A stretch of 64,000 bases of DNA, taken from Nocardia altamirensis NBRC 108246. Lineage in GTDB: Bacteria; Actinomycetota; Actinomycetes; Mycobacteriales; Mycobacteriaceae. Positions 26,832 through 34,710 of this stretch are shown in pieces. The DNA is taken from positions 36,887-100,886 of the forward strand of contig NZ_BDAY01000047.1 in NCBI RefSeq assembly GCF_001612685.1, written 5' to 3'. Under the pieces are notes generated by a model. It was not told the DNA's origin, made no database searches, and saw nothing but the letters and a program-made list of their open reading frames with translations. The first letter of the stretch is position 1, and every line of letters starts with the position of its first letter. The position numbers and the translations under genes are program-made.

Positions 26832-27422
26832 TCAAAAAGTGACCGGTCGGCCTGTGTCGGCATGCTCACTACCGACCCAGCAATCGGCCAGGTGATCGTC
26901 TACCATCCCGGTCGCCTGCATCAATGCGTAGGCCGTGGTCGGCCCGACGAACCGGAACCCGCGCCGCTTCAATTCTTTTGCCAGAGCTACGGATTCGGGT
27001 GTGGTGGCGGGCACGTCCGCGCCGGTTTTCGGGCGTGGCCGCGGCGGCGGAGCGAACGACCAGAGCAATGTGTCCAGTCCGATATCGAGATCGCGAGCAA
27101 CCCGGGCGTTGCTGATCGCGGCTTCGATCTTCAACCTGTTTCGGACGATGCCGGGGTCGGCGAGCAGTCGCGCCACATCGGCGTCGCCGAACTCGGCCAC
27201 CTTCTCGATCGAGAATCCGGCGAACGCCGTCCGGAAGGTCGGCCGTTTGCGCAGGATCGTGATCCAGGCCAGACCCGACTGGAAGGCCTCGAGACACATT
27301 CGCTCGAACAGCGCGTCGTCGCCGTGTAGCTCCTTGCCCCATTCGAAGTCGTGATAGTCGCGATAGAGCTGGGTTTCCAGCGGCCACGGACAGCGGATCT
27401 TGCCGTCGTCCGGCGCGGTCAT
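26832..27422 (-). CDS. tag: DNA-3-methyladenine glycosylase I
   Basis: A 196-residue HhH-superfamily base-excision glycosylase that removes 3-methyladenine. RCPWPLETQLYRDYHDFEWG is the typical N-terminus with a zinc-ligand Cys; the catalytic region is LEAFQSGLAWITILRKR, and FVGPTTAYALMQATGMVDDH carries the zinc-binding C-terminus. ATG 27422 overlaps the stop of an upstream 32-residue ORF by ATGA. Orthologous to Rv1210. Confidence 0.93.
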   Translation of the reverse strand: MTAPDDGKIRCPWPLETQLYRDYHDFEWGKELHGDDALFERMCLEAFQSGLAWITILRKRPTFRTAFAGFSIEKVAEFGDADVARLLADPGIVRNRLKIEAAISNARVARDLDIGLDTLLWSFAPPPRPRPKTGADVPATTPESVALAKELKRRGFRFVGPTTAYALMQATGMVDDHLADCWVGSEHADTGRPVTF

Positions 27423-27517
27423 GCCATCGCGCCGATGCGGTGGGGGTGCACCACTCGTGTGCACAGCAGCGCGGCGACGGGGCCGACGATCAGCGCAGAC
27501 AGCAACAACGTGAGCAT
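27419..27517 (-). CDS. 32-residue membrane ORF, remnant copy of a gene start
   Basis: ATG 27517 opens MLTLLLSALIVGPVAALL, then CTRVVHPHRIGAMA and a stop that overlaps tag by ATGA. The N-terminus matches that of the adjacent DivIVA-domain protein (MLTLLLYVLIVGLVAAVL), and the DNA around the start is duplicated. It may be translated and coupled to tag, or be a relic of duplication. Confidence 0.45.
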   Translation of the reverse strand: MLTLLLSALIVGPVAALLCTRVVHPHRIGAMA

Positions 27518-27530
27518 GCCCGTGAGCTTA
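27483..27530. repeat. Duplicated gene-start segment (partner 27899-27946)
   Basis: These 48 nt match 27899-27946 at 40 positions without gaps. Both copies span an ATG start and about 9 codons plus 13 nt of leader. The copies are 416 nt apart in direct orientation. Confidence 0.75.
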
Positions 27531-27579
27531 GGGTGCGGCACCGACATTCTTCCGGCTGCCGCTCGCGGAAATCGGACCG

Positions 27580-27933
27580 CTAGCTGGGTGTGGGGTCGTG
27601 CTGGTCGGTGCTCGGCTTCGGCTCCGGCGCGACCGGCGTCTGCCACTGCACGGCCCGCGCCTCGGCCAGCTGATGCTGCAACTCGTCGATGCGCGCGGCG
27701 AGCCTGGCCAGCGCCCAATCCACCTCGCCTGCCTTGTATCCCCGCACCACCTGCTGGAATCGCAGCGCCCGCACATCGGCCCCGGAAATCCCCTCCGCGG
27801 GCAGTACGGTCGCCGTCGTCCCCTCCGGCAGCGGCCCCAGCTCCTCCGACCGCCCGAACACCGCGCTCGCGAGGAGGAACAGCACCGCGGCCACCAGACC
27901 GACGATCAGCACGTACAACAACAACGTGAGCAT
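27580..27933 (-). CDS. DivIVA-domain membrane protein (Rv1209-like)
   Basis: A 117-residue protein with an N-terminal membrane helix (MLTLLLYVLIVGLVAAVLFL), a Pro-rich linker (GPLPEGTTATVLPAEG), then the DivIVA-like segment ISGADVRALRFQQVVRGYKA and a coiled coil (ARLAARIDELQHQLAEA). This layout is shared with Rv1209 beside gpgS/tag. DivIVA-domain proteins tend to act at the cell pole or septum; the exact role is unknown. ATG 27933 has no strong ribosome site. Confidence 0.85.
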   Translation of the reverse strand: MLTLLLYVLIVGLVAAVLFLLASAVFGRSEELGPLPEGTTATVLPAEGISGADVRALRFQQVVRGYKAGEVDWALARLAARIDELQHQLAEARAVQWQTPVAPEPKPSTDQHDPTPS

Positions 27934-27995
27934 GAGCCCGAGCTTATTGGCTCGTCCGCCGCCGTGAAGCACCGGTTGGCGCGGCGGTAGGCCAG

Positions 27996-29132
27996 CTACA
28001 GATGCCGGGTCGTGTCGATGCTCAAGGACATCCCCGCCAATCCGCGCTTGCGGACGGCGAGCTTGTCGGCCACCTCGAGCAGTGCCTTCGCGGCGGGGGA
28101 CTCGGGATCGCGCAGCACGATCGGCGTCCCCTCGTCGCCTGCTTCGCGCACCGCCTGCTCGATCGGAATCTGGCCGAGCAGCGGCACGGGCGCGCCGACC
28201 GCACGGGTCAGGCGATCGGCGACGGCTTGTCCGCCGCCCGAACCGTAGAGGTCCATCCTGGTGCCGTCGGGCAGGTCGAGCCAGGACATGTTCTCCACCA
28301 CGCCTGCGATCCGCTGCCTGGTCTGCAGCGCGATGGCGCCCGCGCGTTCGGCGACCTCGGCGGCCGCGGGCTGCGGAGTGGTGACGACCAGGATCTCGGC
28401 GCCGGGGATCAGCTGGGCGATCGAGATGGCGACGTCGCCGGTGCCGGGCGGCAGGTCGAGCAGCAGCACGTCGAGATCGCCCCAGAAGACGTCGGCGAGG
28501 AACTGTTGCAGCGCGCGGTGCAGCATCGGGCCGCGCCACACCACCGGGGTGTTGCCCTTGGTGAATTGCGCGATGGAGATCATCTTCACGCCGTGCGCCT
28601 GCGGCGGCATGATCATTCGCTCGACCTGGGTCGGGCGGGCGTCGGTGCCGAGCATGCGGGGCACCGAGTGACCGTAGATGTCGGCGTCGAGCACACCGAC
28701 GGAGAGCCCGCGCGCGGCCATGGCTGCGGCGAGATTGACGGTGACGCTGGACTTTCCGACACCACCCTTGCCGGAGGCGACGGCGTACACCCTGGTCAAC
28801 GAGCCGGGCTGGGCGAAGGGGATCACCGGTTCCGCCGAGTCGCCGCGCAGCTGCTTGCGCAGGGTGGTGCGCTGCTCGTCGTTCATCACGTCGAGCTCGA
28901 CGGTGACCGCGCCGACGCCTGCCACGTCGGCGACGGCCTTGGTGACCCGCTGGGTGATCTCGGTGCGGAGCGGGCAACCCGCCGTCGTCAGGTAGACCTC
29001 GATGTGGACATTGCTGTCGGCACCGATCGCGATGCTTTTCACCATGCCCAGTTCGGTGATCGGCTTGCGGATCTCCGGATCGTCGACCTTTGCGAGGGCG
29101 CCCCGCACATCCGATTCCGTAACTACTGGCAT
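27996..29132 (-). CDS. mrp: Mrp/ApbC-type P-loop ATPase, iron-sulfur cluster carrier
   Basis: A 378-residue protein with an N-terminal MIP18/DUF59 domain (VRGALAKVDDPEIRKPITEL) and a Mrp ATPase domain containing the deviant Walker A AVASGKGGVGKSSVTVNLA near 118, the family signature LDADIYGHSVPRML, and DLPPGTGDVAISIAQLIPG. Mrp binds and transfers Fe-S clusters. The CxxC usually found after ENMS is missing (ENMSWLDLPDGT), a trait I recall from mycobacterial Mrp. ATG 29132 is chosen over longer in-frame starts. Equivalent to Rv1229c. Confidence 0.93.
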   Translation of the reverse strand: MPVVTESDVRGALAKVDDPEIRKPITELGMVKSIAIGADSNVHIEVYLTTAGCPLRTEITQRVTKAVADVAGVGAVTVELDVMNDEQRTTLRKQLRGDSAEPVIPFAQPGSLTRVYAVASGKGGVGKSSVTVNLAAAMAARGLSVGVLDADIYGHSVPRMLGTDARPTQVERMIMPPQAHGVKMISIAQFTKGNTPVVWRGPMLHRALQQFLADVFWGDLDVLLLDLPPGTGDVAISIAQLIPGAEILVVTTPQPAAAEVAERAGAIALQTRQRIAGVVENMSWLDLPDGTRMDLYGSGGGQAVADRLTRAVGAPVPLLGQIPIEQAVREAGDEGTPIVLRDPESPAAKALLEVADKLAVRKRGLAGMSLSIDTTRHL

Positions 29133-29151
29133 GGCAGGAATTTTAGGCGTG

Positions 29152-30021
29152 TCAAATTTTGGGCAGGTCTCCGGGCCGGGGTGTGGTGCCGGTGGCGTAG
29201 GAGGTTTCGTAGGCCATGACGTTGGCAACGTAGGCCATCGAGTTGTTGTAGCGCAGGATCGCCCGGGACTGCTGGGCGAGGTCGCGCATGTTCAGGCCGC
29301 CGTCGCACAGGTACTTTCCGGCGGTCAGCGCCGCGTCGAAAAGGTTCTGCGGGTCGGCGATGCCGTCACCGTTGCCGTCGGCCGCGTAGTGCGTCCAGGT
29401 CTGCGGCAGGAACTGCATCGGGCCGATCGCGCGGTCGTAACCGGCCAGGCCGTCCAGCGCACCGCCGTCGGTATCGCGAATCACGTTGTTGCCGTAGAGG
29501 GATCCGTCGAGCACCGGGCCGTAGACCGGCGACAGCGGGTTGCCGTCGTTGTCGGCCTTGCCGCCGTAGTCGTGCGTGGATTCGACGCGACCGATGCCTG
29601 CCAGCAGGGTCCACGGCATATTGCAGGTCGGATTCTCTTCCGAGAGAATGCGTTCGGCGTTCTGGTACGCCGAGACCGCGATTCCGGGTACGCCGCCAGG
29701 GCCGACGGGCAGGTCTGCGCGCTGCCGACCGTCCATCAGCGCAACGGATTTCACCTGTGGCTTAGGCCTGACCTGTTGCTTCGCCATCGCGTGCTCGACG
29801 TATTCGGTCTTGGCGACGGTTTCGGAGATGGCCTGCGGCCTTGCCCCTACTTGTTCGTCCCGATCATCCCCGGGAAGGTGCTGTTCGACTGCCGCGGCGG
29901 CCTGGCTGCCCACGTCGGACGCGGCGGTGACGGCCGCGAGTCCGGCGGGAACCAACCCGGTCAGGGCGAGGACGGAGCTGCGCCGGATAGTGATGGCCGG
30001 CTGTTTTCGATGACGCCCCAC
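29152..30021 (-). CDS. Secreted lytic transglycosylase-like protein (copy 1)
   Basis: A 289-residue protein with a membrane/signal segment near the N-terminus (SSVLALTGLVPAGLAAVTAA). The C-terminal domain of the MltB-like/SLT family has the catalytic Glu in LLAGIGRVESTHDYGG, AIGPMQFLPQTWTHYA and the calcium-loop-like DGNGDGIADPQNLFDAA. It would cleave glycan strands of peptidoglycan. GTG 30021 is supported by GGAGGG 10 nt upstream. It lies 19 nt before mrp and corresponds to Rv1230c. Confidence 0.88.
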   Translation of the reverse strand: MGRHRKQPAITIRRSSVLALTGLVPAGLAAVTAASDVGSQAAAAVEQHLPGDDRDEQVGARPQAISETVAKTEYVEHAMAKQQVRPKPQVKSVALMDGRQRADLPVGPGGVPGIAVSAYQNAERILSEENPTCNMPWTLLAGIGRVESTHDYGGKADNDGNPLSPVYGPVLDGSLYGNNVIRDTDGGALDGLAGYDRAIGPMQFLPQTWTHYAADGNGDGIADPQNLFDAALTAGKYLCDGGLNMRDLAQQSRAILRYNNSMAYVANVMAYETSYATGTTPRPGDLPKI

Positions 30022-30135
30022 TGTGCGGTGACCCTCCAACTGGCTCGGTGTGAGCCCTTCGTGATGGACGAAGAGAAGGCTACCGCATTCGAGATGTTTT
30101 TGTTATCTCTTTGTGATGTGGTCCGAAGTTTCGGA

Positions 30136-31593
30136 TCAGGCGGGCGGGGCAGGCAACGGGATCACCACACCGAACGGCAGCGTGATACCCGGCGGCTGCG
30201 TCGGCACCGGCGCCGCGCTCGGCGTCGGTTCGGTCGAGACCGTCGGACCTGTCTCGACCGACACGGTCGGCGGCGCTTCGACCACCACGGTAGGCGGCGC
30301 CTCCGGCGTCGGCGCCTGGGCCTGCTGGGCGGCGTCGGGAGCAGGTGCTGGCGGCGTGCACACCGGCGCTATGGGCTGTTCCGGGTGCGCGGGATCGGCG
30401 GCGGGTGCGGCCTGTCCCGCCGGACCCGCGGGATTGGGCGGCGCGGCCGGTCCGATGCCGAACGCCTGCGCGGGCGCCGCGGGCCTGATCGCCTCCGGCG
30501 CCTGATCGCCGGGCCGCGGCATCGGGGCCGGAACCGTGACGGGGTCACAGGGATTCAGCGGCTTCGGCAGCACCGGGCAGAGCACGCCACACGGGATCGG
30601 CGGCAGACCGGGGATTGTGATGAACACCTCAGTCGGCGTTGGTGTCGTCGCGCTGGCAGGCGGCGGCGGAGCGGCCGTTGTCGACGGCGTCGAGGTGTTG
30701 ACCGCCGTCATATCCGACACCTGCACCGGCGTGCTGCCCGGCGGGATCAGATCGGGCGAGATGGTCACCTGCGTCGGCGCGCCGCCGGTGCGGTAGGCCG
30801 CCGCCCAGCTGAGCACATTGGCCGCGTAGGCCGTCGAGTTGTTGTAGCGCAGCACCGAGCGCAGTTCCTGTGCCGGATCGCGCAGGTCGAGCCCGCCCGA
30901 ACACAGGTACTTGCCCGCGCCGAGCGCGGCGTCGAAGACGTTGTTCGGGTCGGCGACCCCGTCGCCGTTGCCGTCCGCGGCGTACAGGCTCCAGGTGCCG
31001 GGCAGGAACTGCATCGGACCGATCGCGCGGACGTAGCCGCCGCTGGCCGCCTTGATGATCTCGTTGCCGGGCAGCGTGCCGTCCAGCGCGGGGCCGTAGA
31101 TAGGGGTGACCGTGGTGCCCGCGGCGTCGGTGCGCCCGCCGCCCGCGTGGCCCGACTCGATGCGGCCGATGCCGGCGAGCAGACTCCAGGACAGCCCGCA
31201 GCCTGGCGCGGAGGATTCCATCGCGAGTTCGGCGTTGCGATACGCGGCGAGCACGACTTCCGGGATACCGAGTGCGCCACCGACCATGGGCAGGGAGATT
31301 TCCTGCAGCGGCACTCGCCCAGCAAACGGCGCGGAACCATCCGACGGGGTCATTGCCCGCAGTTTGCGGGGAGCCTCCTGGGTCACCGGAAGGAGTCCGA
31401 CTGTCCGGGACAGTCCGGTCTCGCTGCCCGTTCCCGTGCCGTCTTTGCCGCCCGTCGCACTGGTCGACGCGGCTAGCAGGGCCTCGGGCGCGGTGGGCGC
31501 GCCGGGCGAGGTAGCAGGGTCAGCGGCGGAACCAGAGGCGACAAGACCAGCAACGACCAGGGCCGAGACGGTTATCGGAGCAGATATACGCAT
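30136..31593 (-). CDS. Secreted lytic transglycosylase-like protein with Pro/Ala-rich tail (copy 2)
   Basis: A 485-residue paralogue of the preceding gene. A signal peptide (APITVSALVVAGLVASGSA) is followed by a Thr/Gly linker, then the transglycosylase domain (~90-285) with LLAGIGRIESGHAGGG, AIGPMQFLPGTWSLYA and DGNGDGVADPNNVFDAA. The last ~200 residues are a low-complexity Pro/Ala/Thr-rich tail, probably wall-spanning, holding four Cys (ending PPIPCGVLCP and LNPCDP plus VCTPP). Tandem location suggests duplication, with the tail gained or kept only here. Confidence 0.85.
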   Translation of the reverse strand: MRISAPITVSALVVAGLVASGSAADPATSPGAPTAPEALLAASTSATGGKDGTGTGSETGLSRTVGLLPVTQEAPRKLRAMTPSDGSAPFAGRVPLQEISLPMVGGALGIPEVVLAAYRNAELAMESSAPGCGLSWSLLAGIGRIESGHAGGGRTDAAGTTVTPIYGPALDGTLPGNEIIKAASGGYVRAIGPMQFLPGTWSLYAADGNGDGVADPNNVFDAALGAGKYLCSGGLDLRDPAQELRSVLRYNNSTAYAANVLSWAAAYRTGGAPTQVTISPDLIPPGSTPVQVSDMTAVNTSTPSTTAAPPPPASATTPTPTEVFITIPGLPPIPCGVLCPVLPKPLNPCDPVTVPAPMPRPGDQAPEAIRPAAPAQAFGIGPAAPPNPAGPAGQAAPAADPAHPEQPIAPVCTPPAPAPDAAQQAQAPTPEAPPTVVVEAPPTVSVETGPTVSTEPTPSAAPVPTQPPGITLPFGVVIPLPAPPA

Positions 31594-31713
31594 TCGGCCA
31601 CACCAATCCTCTACGTCGTGAGAGCGGCTGTCTGGACCATCCCCTGTCCGGCGCCGCTCGGGACAACGCAGTCCAGGTTACCCACCAGTCAGGTAGTTGT
31701 TTGGCATTTCCGG

Positions 31714-32274
31714 TCAATCGTCAGCTACAGGCGGCGAAACCGGGGCCGGTCCCTGCTTTCGGCCGGAGCTTTTCTTGCGCCGCGGTTTGAGATTGCCCGC
31801 CCCCTCGATCCGATCCAGTATCTCCTTCATCTCTTCCAATTCCCTGCGCAAATAGTCGCGCGTCGCGACTTCGCCTACCGCGATCCGCAATGCTGCGAGT
31901 TCGCGGGCGAGGAACTCGGTGTCCGCCTTTGTCTGGGCGGCCCGCATCCGATCCTCCTCCAGCGCAACCCGGTCGCGATTGTCCTGCCGGTTCTGCGCGA
32001 GCAGGATCAGCGGCGCGGCATAGGCGGCCTGGGTGGAGAACGCCAGATTCAACAGAATGAAGGGGTACGGATCCCAGCGCAACGCCACGACGAAGATATT
32101 TAACGCAATCCAAACGATCACGATGATGGTCTGAATGGCCAGGTAGCGGCCGGTTCCGAGGAACCGTGCGACCCGTTCGCTGCTCCGCGCGAGCGCCTCG
32201 GCATCCCAATCGATGCGGAACCGTGATTCGACCGGTGTCTCCAGCCTGCCGCGCATGCCGACCTTCTCGCTCAT
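31714..32274 (-). CDS. DUF1003 membrane protein
   Basis: A 186-residue protein with two membrane helices (YLAIQTIIVIVWIALNIFVV and FILLNLAFSTQAAYAAPLIL) flanking DPYP, the DUF1003 signature. A coiled-coil C-terminal region (ARELAALRIAVGEVATRDYL) and a basic tail KPRRKKSSGRKQ face the cytoplasm. ATG 32274 overlaps the stop of a 24-residue ORF by ATGA. Together with the MgtE_N protein upstream it matches the Rv1231c/Rv1232c pair. Function unknown; a role in magnesium handling is inferred from the neighbour. Confidence 0.88.
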   Translation of the reverse strand: MSEKVGMRGRLETPVESRFRIDWDAEALARSSERVARFLGTGRYLAIQTIIVIVWIALNIFVVALRWDPYPFILLNLAFSTQAAYAAPLILLAQNRQDNRDRVALEEDRMRAAQTKADTEFLARELAALRIAVGEVATRDYLRRELEEMKEILDRIEGAGNLKPRRKKSSGRKQGPAPVSPPVADD

Positions 32275-32345
32275 GACTGCGCCTCGCTGACGCTCGGCTC
32301 CGTCATGACCGACATGTCGGCTGTGTTGATTGTTCGCTCGCTCAT
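32271..32345 (-). CDS. Tiny coupled ORF 2 (24 residues)
   Basis: ATG 32345 overlaps the stop of tiny ORF 1 and its own stop overlaps DUF1003, both by ATGA. The peptide starts MSERTINTADMS and ends EPSVSEAQS, resembling tiny ORF 1 (MSERT start, PS near the end). Translation is supported only by the overlaps. Confidence 0.4.
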   Translation of the reverse strand: MSERTINTADMSVMTEPSVSEAQS

Positions 32346-32401
32346 GACGGCGTCTCGCCGGCGCTCGGCAACACCCGCCGCCACTCGGTTCGCTCACTCA
32401 T
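32342..32401 (-). CDS. Tiny coupled ORF 1 (19 residues)
   Basis: ATG 32401 overlaps the MgtE_N stop (ATGAGTGA, 8 nt shared) and the frame encodes MSERTEWRRVLPSAGETPS before a TGA that overlaps tiny ORF 2. It may act only as a reinitiation bridge. Confidence 0.4.
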   Translation of the reverse strand: MSERTEWRRVLPSAGETPS

Positions 32402-33680
32402 GCCCGTGAATCCCTTCGTGCAGCTCTTCCTGATCACGCCAGTCGTCGGGCAGCAGATGATCGAGCACGTCGTCGACGCTGACCGCGCCGAGTAGATGGT
32501 TCTCCTCGTCCACCACCGGCCCGCAGACCAGGTTGTAGGTGGCGAAGTAGCGCGTCACCGCGGCGAGCGGCACATCGGGACGCAGCGGGGCCAGATCGGC
32601 GTCGAGAATTCCGCCGACCATATGTGCCGGTGGTTCCCGCAGCAGCTGCTGGATGTGCACCGAGCCCAGATAGCGACCGGTCGGCGTCGCGGTCGGCGGC
32701 CTGACCACGAACACCATCGAGGCGAGCGCGGGCGTCAGGTCCGGATTGCGCACCCTGGCCAGCGCCTCCGCGACCGTGGTCGACGGCGTCAGGATGACCG
32801 GCTTCGGCGTCATCAGGCCGCCCGCGCTGTACGGCGAATGCTCGAGCAGCCTGCGGACCGGTTCGGATTCCTCCGGATCCATCAGCGCGAGCAGCGATTC
32901 GGCCTCGCCGACCGGAAGTTCGCCGAGCAGGTCGGCGGCGTCGTCGGGATCCATCGCCTCCAGCACGTCGGCGGCGCGGCGCCGCTCGAGGTGGCCGAGG
33001 AGTTCGACCTGCTCGTCGTCGGGCAGCTCCTGCACCACATCGGCGAGCCGTTCGTCGTCGAGCGCGACAGCCACCTCGAGCCGCCGCTTCTCCGGCAGCT
33101 CGCGCAGCAGGTGCGCGACGTCGGCGGGCCGCATGTCCTCGAACTGTTCCAGCAGCTGGGTGACGTCCTGGCCGGGTCTGTCGATCTCGTGCGGGGTCAG
33201 CCCGGAGACATGGATCCAATCCACCACGTGCACGGTGCGCCGCCGCCCGAGCCTGCGGTGTCCGCGCACGGCGACCCTGGTCACCCGGTAGTCCCTGGTG
33301 CGGGTCTGTTCGATGCCGAGATCGACGACAAGGACATCGACGTCGGCGAGATCGGGCAGGTCCGGATCTTCCACCCGGACCGAGGAGTCCACGATCTGCG
33401 CGAGCGCGAGCATTTCGCCGGGGCGCTGGGTGAATCGGCGCAGGCTCACCGTCCCGGTGTTCAGCGTCACCACGCCGGGTTCGATCGCGGTCACCCGCAG
33501 GATCGGCACGAAAATGCGCCGCCTGGTTGGCAATTCGACGACGAGGCCGTGCACCCTCGGCTGCTGGCGGTCGTACCGGATGGCCACGACCACGTCCCTG
33601 ACCCGGCCGATAGACTCGCCGTCCGGCCCCAACACCACCAGGCCGGCCAGCCTGGCGACGTACACCCTGGTAGCTGCCAT
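32394..33680 (-). CDS. PRC-barrel / MgtE_N / CBS-domain protein (Rv1232c-like)
   Basis: A 428-residue soluble protein. An N-terminal PRC-barrel-like domain (RLAGLVVLGPDGESIGRVRD) is followed by an MgtE intracellular domain (QLLEQFEDMRPADVAHLLRE through DPDDAADLLGELP, ~185-275) and a CBS pair (GGLMTPKPVILTPSTTVAEA to the C-terminus). The membrane channel of MgtE is missing, so it cannot transport magnesium itself; it may sense Mg2+ or nucleotide. ATG 33680 is chosen over an extension to 33956 that overlaps the opposite gene. Its stop begins the tiny-ORF chain to DUF1003. Confidence 0.88.
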   Translation of the reverse strand: MAATRVYVARLAGLVVLGPDGESIGRVRDVVVAIRYDRQQPRVHGLVVELPTRRRIFVPILRVTAIEPGVVTLNTGTVSLRRFTQRPGEMLALAQIVDSSVRVEDPDLPDLADVDVLVVDLGIEQTRTRDYRVTRVAVRGHRRLGRRRTVHVVDWIHVSGLTPHEIDRPGQDVTQLLEQFEDMRPADVAHLLRELPEKRRLEVAVALDDERLADVVQELPDDEQVELLGHLERRRAADVLEAMDPDDAADLLGELPVGEAESLLALMDPEESEPVRRLLEHSPYSAGGLMTPKPVILTPSTTVAEALARVRNPDLTPALASMVFVVRPPTATPTGRYLGSVHIQQLLREPPAHMVGGILDADLAPLRPDVPLAAVTRYFATYNLVCGPVVDEENHLLGAVSVDDVLDHLLPDDWRDQEELHEGIHGHE

Positions 33681-33741
33681 GCTTGCCAGGCTAGAGGTTC
33701 GGGGGCGGTGACGTACCACGCCACGATCGACGGGAGTGATC

Positions 33742-34698
33742 TTGAAGCCGCGCCGCTCGGTGCTTGCCTGTCCAGGCAGCAACACCAAGATGATCGAAAA
33801 GGCCAAGGGGCTGCCCGTCGACGAGGTGTTTCTCGATCTGGAGGACGCGGTAGCGCCCGCCGCGAAGGCCGAGGCGCGGGCGAATATCGTGGCGGCGCTC
33901 AACGACTCGGCGTGGGCAGCGCCACTGCGGGTGGTCCGGGTGAACGACTGGACCACCGAATGGACCTACGCGGACGTGATCACCGTCGTCGAAGGCGCTG
34001 GGGCGGCGCTGGACGCGATCCTGCTGCCGAAGGTGACCGACGCCGGTCAGGTGCGGGCGCTGGATCTGCTGCTCACCCAGCTGGAGAAGGCCAGCGGACT
34101 CGAGGTCGGCAGGATCGGCATCGAGCCGCAGCTCGAAAACGCCATCGGCTTACGCAATATCGACGCCATCGCCACCGCGAGCCCACGGGTGGAAGCGCTC
34201 GTCTTCGGTCCGGCCGATTTCATGGCGAGCATCAACATGCGCACCCTGGTGGTCGGCGAACAGCCGGAGGGCTACGACACCGGCGACGCCTACCACCACA
34301 TCCTGATGACCATCCTGCTCACCGCCCGCGCGCACGGCCTGCAGGCGATCGACGGTCCCTACCTGCAGATTCGGGACGTCGACGGTTTCCGGCGGGCCGC
34401 AGCCCGCACCGCGGCGCTCGGCTTCGACGGCAAATGGGTGCTGCATCCCGGCCAGATCGACGCGGCGAACGAGATCTTCAGCCCGCGCCAATCGGATTAC
34501 GATCGGGCCGAACTGATTCTGGACGCGTACGCCTTCCACACCTCGGTCGAAGGCGGTGCCCGCGGGGCGGTCATGCTCGGCGACGAAATGATCGACGAGG
34601 CCAGCGCGAAAATGGCTCAGGTGATCGCGGAAAAGGGCCGGGCCGCGGCAATGACGCGCACCACGCGTTTCACGCCCCCAGGAAACCGGTCGGAATAG
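33742..34698 (+). CDS. HpcH/HpaI aldolase family CoA-ester lyase (CitE-like)
   Basis: A ~318-residue TIM-barrel protein of the CitE/malyl-CoA lyase group. Conserved elements are RRSVLACPGSNTKMIEKA, DEVFLDLEDAVAP (metal-binding acid region), LLPKVTDAGQV, GIEPQLENAIGLRNID and FGPADFMASI, plus GKWVLHPGQI. Substrates in the family include citramalyl-, malyl- and citryl-CoA. TTG 33742 with GGGAG 5 nt upstream is preferred to GTG 33736, which lies too near that box. It is divergent from the MgtE_N gene. Confidence 0.85.
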   Translation: MKPRRSVLACPGSNTKMIEKAKGLPVDEVFLDLEDAVAPAAKAEARANIVAALNDSAWAAPLRVVRVNDWTTEWTYADVITVVEGAGAALDAILLPKVTDAGQVRALDLLLTQLEKASGLEVGRIGIEPQLENAIGLRNIDAIATASPRVEALVFGPADFMASINMRTLVVGEQPEGYDTGDAYHHILMTILLTARAHGLQAIDGPYLQIRDVDGFRRAAARTAALGFDGKWVLHPGQIDAANEIFSPRQSDYDRAELILDAYAFHTSVEGGARGAVMLGDEMIDEASAKMAQVIAEKGRAAAMTRTTRFTPPGNRSE

Positions 34699-34710
34699 CA
34701 GAATAGAGAC

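Noticed and set aside
30022..30135. ydaO/c-di-AMP riboswitch between the two lytic transglycosylase genes
   Set aside because: The gap is only about 115 nt, too short for the element, and the expected conserved blocks are not visible.
29002..31476. An 824-codon plus-strand frame opposite the lytic transglycosylases
   Set aside because: Low-complexity Arg/Gly-rich translation with no domain; the minus strand carries clear catalytic motifs.
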